Of a stretch of DNA of 64,000 bases, positions 10,286 through 22,093 are shown piece after piece. A program made the translations under genes and the position numbers. This DNA is from Rhynchopus sp. YZ270_cl-10 (lineage: Eukaryota > Euglenozoa > Diplonemea > Diplonemida > Diplonemidae). The stretch is taken from positions 1,550,001-1,614,000 of the forward strand of contig OZ037835.1 in assembly GCA_964035575.1 (NCBI GenBank), written 5' to 3'. Every line of letters starts with the position of its first letter. Position 1 is the first letter of the stretch. The notes below the pieces were generated by a model, which made no database searches, was not told where the DNA came from, and saw only the letters and a program-made list of their open reading frames with translations.

Positions 10286-11080
10286 CTAGTGCAAGAAATT
10301 CGACTTCGGGATCCGGAAAGTCTGTCCTCTGCTTGCGGAGGACTAGGCACAAGAAAATATTGCGTTCCCCCAGAAACCAATTTTTGTCACAGTAATTTTT
10401 GCCCAGGGCATGCTCTTGAAGCATGGCGGCTTGGTGTGAGAAGGGGCAGTGTGTTGTTTTGTTCTAGATTTCAACGGTTGTTAGAACGAGTCAAGTGGAT
10501 GCTTATCTAAACACTGACTTTAGTACAGACCCGAGAGATCACACATGACTTTGAGGAAAGAACAAAGCAATGCATCTGTACCCGCACGCCAGGTTGTAGT
10601 TACTTCAGAATTTTCTTAAGTTTGCGCGAAAGAGAGCGGGGGCAACTCCTTTGTATCATAAGCCCGCTGTGCAGAACAAAGCGAGGAACCTTAAAACACT
10701 ACCTGCGTGGTGGCTGAATTCACATCCCTTAGAATTACCAGAATTCAGCCTTTGTTGAAGTAACGTACATACTTGTATGTGCGTGTCACGCTTCTCCATC
10801 CTTAAATGGGTGCACTGCTTCACTGCAGCGGGTAAGCCTCTCTCGACTAGTGCAAACTTAAGAATTTTCTGCTGGAACTTACCAAAATCGATTTTCTTTC
10901 ACCCCAAACACCCGCAACACCCCACCTGCTACTTTGGTAGCCTGTGTTGTTGGGAGTTGGTTCTCATGTTGATCCCCAGTGTTTTGCACTGCTTCTTCTG
11001 AGCCCAACGCTGTTTGGCCTGTCGACGTAATAAATACGAAGACAGGGCGGCGGTGCCAACAATTTTCCGATGATGTAACG
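10286..11080 (-). pseudogene. Leftward gene remnants in CACTA-like copy 1
   Basis: On the minus strand two blocks recur in all copies. One reads LGERNIFLCLVLRKQRTDFP; the other contains HENQLP and LRVFGV, and in the inverted-repeat copy is preceded by EECPLCRY. Both are interrupted by stops here. They end beside the stop of the rightward gene, so the element appears to have had two convergent genes. The Cys-rich blocks may be a zinc-binding end of a transposase; the family is not settled. Confidence 0.35.
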
Positions 11081-11186
11081 TTTATCTGATTGATTTATCG
11101 TTTGATATACCTTGTGTCCTACTTCATGCACACCCAAGAAAGGTTATTGAACGGTACTTTCAAGCGATACTTCGTTATGTCATTGG

Positions 11187-11316
11187 GGGTACCTGGGTAC
11201 CTGGGTACCTGGGTACCTGGGTACCTGGGTACCTGGGTACCTGGGTACCTGGGTACCTGGGTACCTGGGTACCTGGGTACCTGGGTACCTGGGTACCTGG
11301 GTACCTGGGTACCTGG
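11187..11316. repeat. 8-bp satellite (GGTACCTG)n, about 16 copies
   Basis: Perfect array next to the right subterminal palindromes of CACTA-like copy 1. Each unit contains the palindrome GGTACC, also found at the core of the neighbouring TGACAGGTGGTACCTGTCA repeats. Confidence 0.95.
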
Positions 11317-12524
11317 TGCCTGTATTTTGACAGGTGGTACCTGTCAAAATGACAGGTACCACCTGTCAAAAAATTTCACCTGTCATTTTACTAGTAAGAT
11401 CACCTGTCATGGTCATAACTAGTCCGTCGTGTACCCCCCCCCCCCCCCCCCCCTAGGCAGTGATTATAGAATTCGACGAATTCTATAGATTTCGATTTAT
11501 AGAATTCGTTGATCGTTCGAATTCGCTGAACGATCAGCGAATTTTGGGAAACTGAGGGTAGTACAGGGGGATAGGGGGTTTTTTTCACAATGAGGATGAC
11601 ACACACAACAAAATATACAAGCAAACAAGGGAAGGCTCGGGGGGTGGTGAAAAAAGGGAGGGTCACTTTTATGATTCGCTGTGCAGTTACGGGTTTGCGG
11701 GTTTTCGGATTTTACGCAGTCGTCACCGAACTTCACTTCTTCGTCCATCCAGTAATGACTCGTGGCATGAGGGGTTTGAGGGGTTGGATGTGTGAATATG
11801 AAACCAATCCTCGTTCAGCACAACTCGATGAGACCTCCCATCCGAGTACCTTGACTGCAACATAGCGGACCTTAGGCCAACTTGACTCAAACGTTTTCCC
11901 CCAGCTTTGGGACCAACTTGGATCCGAGAGACGGCGAGTGAATGTCCCTCCTGTGACCCACCCCCCGAGCCTTTCCTTGTTTGTTTGTTTGTTTTGTAGC
12001 AGCGCATCAGCCTCTTTGTCAAAAAAAAACTCCCCATCTCCACCACTGGTCCAAACATCGGCCCTACAGTACTAACACAAAAACGGTTTGAAAACGAATT
12101 CTGAGCGAATTCTGAACGAATTCTATAGAATTCCTTAACACTCGGTGTTAAGGTCTTTAAGGTTGCTTCAACACCACACACCCCTTAACACCCCCCCCCG
12201 GTCCCCCCCCCCCGGGGTGGGTTTCGGCCATTTTTTTTCAGGTCCCTAAACGTCCAAAGAGGTCAAAAAAGTGGATTCTTGGGAAGATAGGAGGTTTTTT
12301 TTAGGGTTTGCAAATGAGAAAGACCTCCAAACCCTGACAGACCCTGAAACCAGGGTGTCGCGAGTACCCCTTTTTTTACACGTGTTTCTTAAGGCTTCTA
12401 CAGGGTTCTACAGGCAAAACAGACGTTTTGGCCAAAAACCCGGTTTTTCAGGCAGGTAACCGGGTTTGCGGCTTGGGAAACGTGCCAGAGCGGTGTGAGA
12501 ACCATGCGTGGGGGTTTGTAACCA

Positions 12525-12790
12525 CTCGTTGCGTTGGTTGCGTTGCCTTCGTTGCGTACACATCGCTACGTACACATCGGTTACGTTGTGTTGCATGCGT
12601 TGCGTTCGTTGTGTAGAGATCGTTACGTACAGAGCGCAACGTACGGAGCGGTTGCGTTGCGTTGGTTGTGTTTGGTTGGTTACGTTCGTTGCGTTCCGAT
12701 CGTTACGTACACATCGGTTGCGTTGCGTTGCGTTGCATGCGTTGCATGTGTTGCATCCGTTACGTTGCGTTAGTTGTGTAGAGATCGATA
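12525..12790. repeat. Degenerate GTTGCGTT / CGTTACGTAC array
   Basis: Irregular mixture of GTTGCGTTG, GTTACGTAC and ACATCGGTT units. Similar arrays lie at 13,670-13,880 and 14,752-15,120. The Cys/Arg-rich open frames here follow from the repeat. Confidence 0.8.
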
Positions 12791-12796
12791 TGGGTC

Positions 12797-13658
12797 CGTC
12801 CGGAAACCCTCCTGGTAAGATTCATCCTTTTGGGGTTTTTTGAGGTTTTTCTGCTCAAAACACCCAAACAACCCAATTTTTTGATACCCACCATACACCT
12901 ACCACCCCAGAGGGCATATTTTGGGCATTTATTTTTGTTTATTTCCCCTCTCCCCCTTTTTACTTATATTTTTTTACATATTTTTTGGAAAAAAAAAACG
13001 TGGCAATGACAGCAGTGAAGTTCACTTTTTTGTCGAGAAACACGGTAAGAATGGGTGCGACGCACACTTGGTGTCGTTTCGAACCCTCTCTCTGATGATT
13101 CTTGTTGTCAGGAGATCCTTACCGTAGGGGTCATTGTCGGTGCCCTGCGCGAGCTTCCCCACACAGAGGCCTTTGTTATCTCATTCCCTCGTACTCATAC
13201 GTATCAGTGCACCCTTCTTTCCATCAATCTCTTTTCGTCTGTGTACTGCTGCCCGAGCAACGGTCGTGTCATTTCAGCTAGCGTGTACTCTGACACGGAG
13301 GGAACCTGTATTTACTATGGAGTCTCCACATCCAAGGTGACCCGCAAAGCAAAAGTCCCTGGCATTGATCCAGTAGATTTGACAGAGGTCAATGAAACCT
13401 TGTCAAGGCGGCATGGCAGGATTAAGAGAAAGAGAGAAGAGATCCAGAAGAACGACAATAAAAGGCTGAAAATCTGATTAAAAATTTTTTAATCAGATTT
13501 TTTTTAATTTTTAAAAAGCGAAAATATAGCCTCAGACCCCCCCAAAAACTTATTTTCATATCAGAATATCACCTAGATGCACTTTTTGTGGGGGGCATCA
13601 TCAAAAAAACCCAAAAATACCCAAAAGGATGAATCTTACCAGAGGGGTTTCCGGACGA
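12797..13658 (+). mobile_element. Small element carrying an intron-containing gene
   Basis: Inverted ends of about 36 bp: CGTCCGGAAACCCTCC... at the left, and the complement of GGTAAGATTCATCCTTTT at the right. It sits inside the GTTGCGTT array of nested element E. The interior holds one spliced gene at 13,006-13,477 and AT-rich sequence. Confidence 0.7.
13006..13477 (+). CDS. Small spliced gene, unknown product (135 aa)
   Basis: Exon 1 is 13,006-13,044 (ATG, 13 codons, MTAVKFTFLSRNT). The donor GTAAGA starts at 13,045. The acceptor TTGTTGTCAG ends at 13,111, giving a 67-bp phase-0 intron. Exon 2 runs 13,112-13,477 and continues EILTVGVIVGALRELPH. The C-terminus is strongly basic (RRHGRIKRKREE...NDNKRLKI), suggesting a nuclear or nucleic-acid-binding protein. 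The middle (INLFSSVYCCPSNGRVISAS) is unassigned. Because it lies between inverted repeats it is either the element's own gene or a captured host gene. The splice sites and open frame are seen directly; the function is unknown. Confidence 0.6.
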
Positions 13659-13909
13659 GTCCATATGTACAGATCGCAACGTACGTATAGGTTGCGTTGT
13701 GTTGCGCGCGTTGCATTCGTTGCATATAGAACGCAACGTACACACAGGTTGTGTTCGTTTCGTTACGTTCGTTGCGTTCTGATCGTTACGTACACATCGG
13801 TTGCGTTGCGTTGCATGCGTTGGTTGCATACGGATCGTAACGTAGAGAGCGGATCCGTTTCGTTGTGTTCGGTTGCGTTTATCAACCACACCAGCCAGGA
13901 GTGTTAAGG

Positions 13910-14368
13910 ATTGCCAAAAAAAACTAAATTCCTTTGTACCCCTCCCTGTGGCTTTCCGTACCCTCCCGCCGAAATTTCGAAGGGACCCTTCGAAATTCGG
14001 AGGGTCCCTCCGAAAAAAAATTTTTTGGACGCGAAAATCGGTCTCAAAACGGTTCAAATTGCCCCATGCGAGGCATTCCGGGCAATTTGAGGGCAATTTG
14101 GCGTGCAATAGCCATGTGTGGGGCACTATGTGGTGCACCCGTGCCCCCATGCTGCACCCCTTATACATGGTTTTTACAGGCAAAAAGTGAAAAAAGACAG
14201 TCGGGCACAAAAAGCCACGGATCGGGGCACAAAGTTACATCCCACCCTCCCTTGGCCCTCGGGACTCCTTTCGGGAGGTCAGGGCTTCCCTCGGGCCTTC
14301 GGCCCTCGGGGAGCCCTGACCTCCCTCAAGGGTCCCTCGGGCTTTGGCGGGAGGGAGGGAAATAACCA
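13910..14368. other. Spacer between nested copies, no gene
   Basis: Contains a GGGACCCTTCGAAATTC palindrome near 13,985 and a GGGAGGGAGGGAAATA segment (14,345-14,363) also found near 9,755. I see no gene. Confidence 0.5.
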
Positions 14369-15180
14369 TAACACTCGGTGTTAAGGTCTTTAAGGTTGCT
14401 TCAACACCACACACCCACCCTCCCCTTAACACCCCCCCCCCCGGGGTGGGTTTCGGCCATTTTTTTTGAGGTCTCTAAACGTCCAAAGAGGTCAAAAAAG
14501 TGGATTCTTGGGAAGATAGGAGGTTTTTTTGAGGGTTTGCAAATGAGAAAGACCTCCAAACCCTGACAGACCCTGAAACCAGGGTGTCGCGAGTACCCCT
14601 TTTTTACACGTGTTTCTTAAGGGTTCTACAGGGTTCTACAGGCAAAACAGGCGTTTTGGCCAAAAACCCGGTTTTTCAGGCAGGTAACCGGGTTTGAGGC
14701 TTGGGAAACGTGCCAGAGCGGTGTGAGAACCATGCGTGGGGGTTTGTAACCACTCGTTGCGTTGGTTGCGTTGCCTTCGCTACGTTGCGTTCGTTACGTA
14801 CACACCGGTTACGTTGTGTTGCATGCGTTGCGTTCGTTGTGTAGAGATCGTTATATACAGAGTGCAACGAACAGAGCGGTTGCGTTGCGTTGGTTGTGTT
14901 CGGTTGGTTACGTTCGTTGCGTTCCGATCGTTACATACACATCGGTTGCGTTGCGTTGCATGCGTTGCGTTCGGTGCGTTGCGTTGCTTCCGTGTCTTTG
15001 GTTCGAGACGTTACGTACCGAACGGTTGCGTTGCGTCGGTTGCATTCGTTCCGTTCACATCGTTCCGATCTGAACGGAACGATGTGAACGCAAGAAACGT
15101 ATCGCATCGGTTGCGTTGGTTGGCTTGTGTGCGTTGCAAACCTTTCATACATCAACCACACCAGCCAGTGAGTGTTAAGG
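14369..15180. mobile_element. Nested element E, copy 2
   Basis: Direct repeat of 12,133 onward, ending in the same AGTGTTAAGG at 15,180. It lacks the gene-bearing insertion of copy 1. An inverted pair around GTTCCGATCTGAACGGAAC lies near 15,062-15,080. Confidence 0.6.
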
Positions 15181-15272
15181 ATTGCCAAAAAAAACTAAAT
15201 ACGATTTATAGAATTCGTTGAACGTTCGAATTCGTTGAACGAATCGAACGTATTTTTAATCACTGCCCCTAG

Positions 15273-16484
15273 GGGGGCGGATTGTCCTCACAAAAAGTGA
15301 AATAAAAATTTTTTGCAACATAGAAACTCGTTTCCCGTGGAAAACTAGACACATACCCACCCCAAAAATGTTCGGAGGATCCAATGAAACCATTTTTTTA
15401 CACTTTGGTGGGCTCAGAAATACCAAAAATGGGGAAAATTAGTGAAAAATGGACTTTTACCCCAAAATGGGGAAAAATGGTTTTTTAGCAAAAAAATTGA
15501 TTTTTTTGGATCACCAGAGGTCTATTTTGGTGACTCTCCGGTGCAAATCGGGTCCCAGGGGTCCTGTGGACCTGATTTCAACGACCAACAGGCTTCTGTA
15601 CCACTTGCAAATGATTTTTTTTGAGTTTTTGAGTCAAAAAAAGTGCTTGTCCACCCCTTGTCCACCCCTTGTCCAGTCCAGGACTTTTCCCCTGACCATC
15701 ACATAAAGTAGGGTATGATGCAAATTTTGGTACATACCCCCCCCAAAAATGGTCTGCGGACCCAACGGAACCGGTTTTTTACCCTTTGGAGGACTCAGAA
15801 GCACAAGAAATGGGGAAAAGGAGTGAAAAATTGCCCTCCCCCCCAGATGGGGGGGCAGGGGCGGTTTTGGGCTAAAAAATGCCAAATTAGGGCCGCCAGA
15901 GTCCTCTTGGGGCCACTCTCCAGTGGAAATCGTACTCCTGGGGGTCCTGTGGGCCTGATTTCGACGAGCTGCACCCTTTTGGGTCCCTCGAACCGATCTT
16001 GGTTTGAAATATTGAGTTGAACATGACCCCCTGAACCCGTGCGTATGCGCCTCAAACACCCCCCTCACCCCTCCCCCCTCACTGCCCACCTTCTCCTCCC
16101 CTGCCAGGCGTAACAAATAAATAAACGACCTCCCCCTCACAAAAAGCGTCTGAGGATGCTGCTGAGTTCGTGAGGAGGTTCGTGGATGGGGAGCGGATCA
16201 GGGGCGTGTGTATGGAGTGTCCTGATGAAGTGCTTCAGCTGGGCCTCGAAATACACGGCTGTGGGGGGAGGCAGAAAATGCCAAATTAGGGACGCCAGAG
16301 GCCTCTTGGGGTCACTCTCCGGTGTAAATCGTACTCCTGGGGGTCCTGTGGGCCTGATTTCGACGAGCTGCACCCTTTTGGACCCTTCGAACCGATCTTG
16401 GTTTGAATTATTTAGTCGAATATGTCAAATTCCTCCAATCATAGGCTGTATACAGTACAAAATCATGAAAACACCAATAAATAA
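15273..16484. repeat. Diverged fold-back family sequence with direct repeats
   Basis: 15,345-15,480 and 15,735-15,850 are diverged direct repeats (CCAAAAATG...GGACTCAGAA). The segments 15,875-16,020 and 16,268-16,425 are about 150-bp direct repeats sharing CTCCTGGGGGTCCTGTGGGC. Between the latter pair lies a short coding-like fragment. No complete gene is visible. Confidence 0.6.
16142..16290 (+). pseudogene. Coding-like fragment between direct repeats
   Basis: One frame reads SEDAAEFVRRFVDGERIRG then VCMECPDEVLQLGLEIHGC and stops soon after in fold-back sequence. A pyrimidine-rich CTCCCCTGCCAG lies just upstream. It looks like a stranded exon of an element gene. The family is not recognised. 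Confidence 0.3.
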
Positions 16485-16812
16485 GGGGTTTCTGGGCCCT
16501 GTGGGGCAAAATTCACCCTCTAGGTACCCCAAAATACAAAAAAAATTGAAAAATATGGTGAAAATAGGCTATTTTAGCCTTAGGCAAAATGGCCGGTTTT
16601 TGACTAAAAATGGTGTCTCCAAAAAAAAATCAAAAAAAGCCCAAAAAATAGACGAAAAAGGGCGTCTCTGGACACAATTTCGACGGAAATACGTGGCTTG
16701 AGTCAATTGCAACCGGTTTTTCACACTTTAGACAATTTTGCGACGCCTTGTTTGTGTTTTTCTTGTCCCCGGTCCAACCCCGGTCCACCTCATGCGTTTT
16801 TTCACCTAAAAA

Positions 16813-19691
16813 CACGGGTTGCCGACGATCGTAGTACGAAATTTTACGATCGTAGCCTTTTTTTCCTCGTACTACGAAAATTTACGATCGTACTACGAAA
16901 ATTTACGATCGTAAAATTTCGTAAAATCTCGTAAAATCTCGTAAAATCTCGTAGTGGTGTCGTTGCCGGTGGCTATTGCCTCCCAGGGAAAGGGACTCTC
17001 GAATTTTTTTTTTTCGCCCCTAAAGAGGCTAATTTCGACGATTTGAGGCCATTAAAAGCAAAATTTGGCACTTTTGAGCATCTGTGGGGGTCTAAAACGC
17101 GGTTTTGCGAACCCGAAATTTCGTGGTTTTAACCAAAAAGACAAGTCGATTTGAACCTTAAAAAACATCAAAAATTTTTTTCACAAGTGTTTTTGAGGCC
17201 TGCTCACTACACCCTAGGTCCCCTTCTGGGACCAAAAAGTCAAAAAAAGCAAGAATTGGGCTATTTTGAGCATCTAGAGTTAATTCCCCAGTCATTTTCT
17301 GTACCACCAGTGCATTTTGTATGGGCCAGCGCCTTGTCAAAAAATCAAAAAATCTCATCAATAAAACGACCTTTCTGTTCGGTAAAAAATAGTTATTTTC
17401 TATTGTAATAGTGGTTTGTCGTGCAGTGATGTTCTTTGTACCTGGAGAGTGGGCCGAGTGCAAGGTATGTTTTTAACCCCCCGGTTTTCTCCCTTTTCGA
17501 CATGTCCGCTATTTTTTAGCTATTTTTTTTTTTTTAAATATGGCTCAGTCCATAAACCCACCCCCCTAAAAGGTAACCTTTTGAATTTTTTTTCACATTA
17601 GATAACTTCCACTCGGACTTTTTGCTCGATTTTTGCTCCTTTGAACTCAGAATAACGTTTCTGAGGTCACAGGAGCAAAAATCGAGCAAAAAGTCCGAGT
17701 AGAAGATAGATGAATTAACGTCGAGAGGTAAAAAAACTAATTGGGCATTGGGTTTTGAGTGGGCTGCGAAAAGCTACTTTTTCACTATTTTTTTGCATTT
17801 TTTCGTATTCTGGGGTGGACAACTGGTGAAATTTCACCCCACAAGGTGCCCCAGGCCTATTCTGGAGGTGGTTTCCACCAGAAGATGCTCAGAAGTGTCA
17901 CAAATAATGAAAAATATTGTTCGGGAAACGGTTTACCTACGAAACTAACGCAAAACCCAATTCCCAATTAGTTTTTTACCTCTCGACGTTAATTCATCTA
18001 TCTTCTACTCGGACTTTTTGCTCGATTTTTGCTCCTGTGACCTCAGAAACGTTATTCTGAGTTCAAAGGAGCAAAAATCGAGCAAAAAGTCCGAGTGGAA
18101 GTTATCTAATGTGAAAAAAATTTAAAAGGTTACCTTTTAGGGGGGTGGGTTTATGGACTGAGCCACATTATACCTAAAGCGTAGCTTAAAGGAGAAATAG
18201 TTCCTCAGATACGGTCGCCAATCACCCCTCCAACAGGGTAATTGTGCAATCAACGAAAAAACCTTTTTTTCCCTTTTACTTACCTATCAGAGTTACTATT
18301 TTTTGTCAACAAAAATGTCACTTTTACGTTTAAGGGGTACGGGGCGGCTTCTTGTTTGTTTGTTTGTTTTTTTGTTGTAGTCTCTACTTTTACATTCAAT
18401 TTCTCTTAACAGGTACCCGAACCGACGACCCTTCATCGTGACAACGAAGCAGTGCCGACGGAAGAGCTGGTGCAATTATTTCAAAACCAGGTGGCGATCG
18501 TAAAAGTCGGGTTTATATACCAACTTTTCCATTAACCCACCCCATAGACCACCCTAATTATTATGAAACTCTTAGTCAGTCACTGCTATAGCCATTTAAC
18601 CCAGGGAGCATAGCTAGTGCAAGAAATTCGACTTCGGGATCCGGAAAGTCTGTCCTCTGCTTGCGGAGGACTAGACACAAGAAAATATTGCGTTCCCCCA
18701 GAATACTAATTTTTGTCACAGTAATTTTTGCCCAGGGCATGCTCTTGAAGCATGGCGGCTTGGTGTGAGAAGGGGCAGTGTGTTGTTTTGTTCTAGATTT
18801 CAACGGTTGTTAGAACGAGTCAAGTGGATGCTTATCTAAACACTGACTTTAGTACAGACCCGAGAGATCACACATGACTTTGAGGAAAGAACAAAGCAAT
18901 GCATCTGTACCCGCACGCCAGGTTGTAGTTACTTCAGAATTTTCTTGAGTTTGCATGAACGAGGAGGGGGTGATTCATTCTTCGGGAACGCTTAGTATAC
19001 CATGGAATGATCATCTCAAAAAAAACAGTGGGGGCTGAATTCATATCCCTTAGAATTGCGAATTCAGCCTTTGCAGAAGGTACGTCTTACTTGTACTTGT
19101 ACTTGTATGCCGTGTCACCCTTCTCAACCTTACCGGTTCACAGCTCGCAAGAGCAATGTAACCCTTCTCGCTATTGCAAACTTAAGAATTTTCTGCTGTA
19201 ACTTACCAAAATCGATTTTCTTTCACCCCAAACACCCGCAACACCCCACCTGCTACTTCGGTAGCCTGTGTTGTTGGGAGTTGGTTCTCATGTTGATCCC
19301 CAGTGACTGTCTAGCACTGCTTCTTCTGAGCCCAACGTTGTTTGGCCTGTCGACGTAATAAATACGAAGACAGGGCGGCGGTGCCAACAATTTTCCAATG
19401 ATGTAACGTTTTATCTGATTGATTATCGTTTGATATACCTTGTGTGTGCTTCATGCACACCATGCAAGGAATATCGAACGGTACTTTCAAGCGATATTCG
19501 TTATTTCGTTTGGCAAACGTACTACGATCGTAAAATTTCGTAAAATTTCGTCTACGATCGTACTACGATCGTTTACGATCGTAAAATTTCGTAGTACGAA
19601 ATTTTACGAAATTTTACGAAATTTTACGATCGTAACGATCGTAAAATTTTACGATCGTAAAATTTCGTACTACGATCGTCGGCAACCCGTG
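16813..19691 (+). mobile_element. CACTA-like element, copy 2
   Basis: The ends are CACGGGTTGCCGACGATCG and its complement. The flanks TAAAAA on both sides look like a target duplication. The subterminal repeats here are TACGATCGTAAAATTTCG units, a different motif from copies 1 and 3. The interior shares GGTGGCTATTGCCTCCC, the splice-junction exon pair (donor 17,465, acceptor ending 18,412) and the leftward LGERNIFLCLVLRKQ block with copy 1. The intron is longer because a separate element (17,541-18,165) lies in it. No 8-bp array is present. Confidence 0.65.
17541..18165. mobile_element. MITE with ~205-bp inverted arms inside an intron
   Basis: Ends are TGGCTCAGTCCATAAACCC and its complement. 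Each arm also contains its own internal hairpin built of GGACTTTTTGCTCGATTTTT and its complement, so the element can fold into a cruciform of nested hairpins. The 200-bp centre resembles fold-back family sequence. It sits in the intron of the gene remnant of CACTA-like copy 2; copy 1 lacks it. Confidence 0.8.
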
Positions 19692-20234
19692 TAAAAACAC
19701 AAAAAAACGTCAAAAAAAATTGTCAAAAGGGTGAAACCCTGTTTTCAATTGACTCAAAACACATTTTTGGGTCGAAATTGTGTCCAGACACGCCTTTTTT
19801 CGTCTATTTTTTGGGCTTTTTTTTGATTTTTTGGAAATTTGGTCAAAATCGGCTATGTTGCCCAAAAGGCCAAAATAGCCTATTTTTCACCATATTTTTC
19901 AATTTTTTTCATATTTTGGGGTACCTAGAGGGTGAATTTTGCCCCACAGGGCCCAGAAACCCTATTTTGGGGGCAGGATTCACCCGGGGGTGCCCGGGAA
20001 ATGGCCTAATGTTGAAAAAATTAAAAACCGGACAAAATTTTACTAGCACCGTGCGCTGGTCAGAGGTCTGACCAGGTAATACCTGGTCAGATTTATGACC
20101 AGGTACACCTGGTCAGATCTGACCAGGTACACCTGGTCATGACCAGGTATACCTGGTCATGACCAGGTGTACCTGGTCAGATGACCAGGTACCTGGTCAC
20201 ATTTACCCAGGTAAGTACCCAGGCGCCCAGGTGA

Positions 20235-20512
20235 CCAGGTACCCAGGTACCCAGGTACCCAGGTACCCAGGTACCCAGGTACCCAGGTACCCAGGTACCC
20301 AGGTACCCAGGTACCCAGGTACCCAGGTACCCAGGTACCCAGGTACCCAGGTACCCAGGTACCCAGGTACCCAGGTACCCAGGTACCCAGGTACCCAGGT
20401 ACCCAGGTACCCAGGTACCCAGGTACCCAGGTACCCAGGTACCCAGGTACCCAGGTACCCAGGTACCCAGGTACCCAGGTACCCAGGTACCCAGGTACCC
20501 AGGTACCCAGGT
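20235..20512. repeat. 8-bp satellite (ACCCAGGT)n, about 35 copies
   Basis: Perfect array in the left arm of the giant inverted repeat. The matching position in the right arm (near 27,320-27,350) has only about four units. Long open frames across it on both strands are artefacts. Confidence 0.95.
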
Positions 20513-21905
20513 CCAGGTCCAGGAACAGGTACCCAGGAACAAGAAAAAAGTCGTGAAAGAGCAACCACAGCTCCACATGACAAACACAAAAGTGTCCAGT
20601 CACGTGGGGCATTCATGCACTGAGGAGATAATGATCCAACAATTTACAAGAAAGATTACTTAACCTACTGCTGGAAATTGCCAGGTCGTAGTAACACACA
20701 AAGTGTGCCTCCGTTCGGGAAGACCGGATATTCTAGAGACCAAAAAGGCCTCAAGAATATCTTCCGGTAGTCAAGGTAGAACCGAGTGAACGGCCCAAGA
20801 CCCCCGTGGAGAAGTTAAATGTTGTAATGCTATCAGGTAGAAACTGCGAACACTGTCTTACCCTCCTCAATGCATGGTGGTTGATGTCTTCCACAACAAA
20901 TTTCCTGTACCCAGGTACCCAGGTTCCCAGACCCACGCAGTACCACGTCGCAGTACTACGCAAAATTTACCACCAGACCCTGTCTTCGTGCACCTGAAGT
21001 ACAACGCCGCAGACAGGCCAAACATGCGTTGGACTCAGAGGAATGCCCGCTGTGCAGGTATCATGAGAACCAACTCCCAGCAACAAGGGGCGCCTTTTGG
21101 CGGGCGTTGTTGAGGGTGTTTGGGGTGCAAAGTTTTCCACAATTTTGATGCGCGGGTACAGAAGTGTTGTCTTGTTCTTTCATCTCTAGGAATGTAAATG
21201 TCAATCGCGTTTAACTACCACGAGGGCTTGTTCAGTGAACCCACAAGGGGTCGAAGGGGGTTGGTTATCCCATATCTATCAAAGGTTGTGTCGACCAGGC
21301 TAAACCACTATGTTACGCTGTACGTTGTTAAATCCGAAGAAATAACACTTTAGCAGCCGCAGGAAGTTTGCTAAAAAGAGTGCCTCACGCTACACAAACC
21401 ACCACCCGCGATTGACTTAGATGTTATAACAAAGAGAATTCAGAACAAAACAACACCCTGCCCCATACACACTAAATTGTCATGCTTCAAGAGCATGCCT
21501 GGGCCAAAATTACTGTTGACAAAAAAGGCAACAAGACCACCCATAAGGAGTGTGAAATGTGCACTGGTTTTCTGGGGGAACGCAATATTTTCTTGTGTCT
21601 AGTCCTCCGCAAGCAGAGGACAGACTTTCCGGAAGGTTTCCAAAGTCGAATTTCTTGCACTAGCTATGCTCCCTGGGTTAAATGGCAATAGCAGTGACTG
21701 ACAAAATATTCCCACCCCCCAGGTCTTCGTCCACAAACCCAGAATAGATTGATGTGGGTGAAGCCTTTCGGATTTTTGAGTTGTTGATAGAATGTCGAAG
21801 AGCGGCGAAACTTCTCATCGCAATCACGGATGCAGTTCAGATTTCACGATCCTGTGATGAGTGTAAATGTGGGGTGTGATTAAGTTATGGTGTATAAACG
21901 CAGTA

Positions 21906-22093
21906 CTGTAAAATCGTTTAATTTGTCACCTACAATTCTTCCGTCCCTAATACAGAAAGTATCACTCAAGGCTGTACTTTAAAAAGTAGACACAAAAAAT
22001 CGCCCGACGTAATGTGAGGGGGTGACAAAATTCATTTATGACTGATATTTCAACTCGGTTAATTAGGGTGTGACAAATTAAACGATTTTCCAG
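21906..22093. mobile_element. Tc1/mariner-type MITE (188 bp)
   Basis: Inverted ends CTGTAAAATCGTTTAATT / CTGGAAAATCGTTTAATT, flanked by TA on both sides (21,904-21,905 and 22,094-22,095). The interior has no gene. The same MITE occurs inverted at 25,746-25,933 as part of the other arm. Confidence 0.85.

Larger units (their letters stand above)
7937..11434 (+). mobile_element. CACTA-like element, copy 1
   Basis: The left end begins CACCGTGCAC. Both ends share TACACGACGGACTAGTTATG in inverted orientation. The right end lacks the last ~11 bp and runs into poly(C). Subterminal zones (7,970-8,160 and 11,325-11,410) carry repeated TGACAGGT/ACCTGTCA palindromes. An 8-bp array lies at 11,187-11,316. 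CAC-initial ends and short subterminal repeats are typical of the CACTA/EnSpm superfamily. The interior shares the GGTGGCTATTGCCTCCC block and the intron-containing segment with copy 2. No intact transposase is visible, so it looks non-autonomous or decayed. Confidence 0.6.
12133..13909. mobile_element. Nested element E, copy 1
   Basis: The ends are inverted CCTTAACACTC. The first ~640 bp are directly repeated at 14,369-14,990, including a poly(C) tract, CGGGGTGGGTTTCGGCC and the CAGGCAGGTAACCGGGTTTG block. Then comes a dense array of GTTGCGTT/GCAACG units. A further element with a gene (12,797-13,658) is inserted in that array. Confidence 0.6.
11454..15272. mobile_element. Composite element with EcoRI-site-rich ends
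   Basis: The left end CTAGGCAGTGATTATAG is matched by TAATCACTGCCCCTAGG at the right end. Subterminal zones are built of GAATTCGTTGAACG-type palindromes at both ends (11,465-11,540 and 15,195-15,250, with further GAATTC units at 12,095-12,132). It begins in a poly(C) tract. Two copies of another element (12,133-13,909 and 14,369-15,180) are nested in it. The left interior, 11,580-12,100, has weak open frames on both strands that I cannot assign. Confidence 0.65.
16485..19965. mobile_element. Fold-back element split by CACTA-like copy 2
   Basis: Arms at 16,485-16,812 and 19,692-19,965 are inverted copies (for example CACCCTCTAGGTACCCCAAAAT and its complement). Between them sits a complete CACTA-like element at 16,813-19,691. 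The palindrome's centre was therefore the target. Confidence 0.7.

Noticed and set aside
20159-20623. Long open frames on both strands (also 3,209-3,574, 11,090-11,422, 37,804-38,271, 41,906-42,391)
   Set aside because: They are produced by satellites with 8-bp (or 5-bp) units, which lack stop codons in several frames. The predicted proteins are pure repeat peptides.
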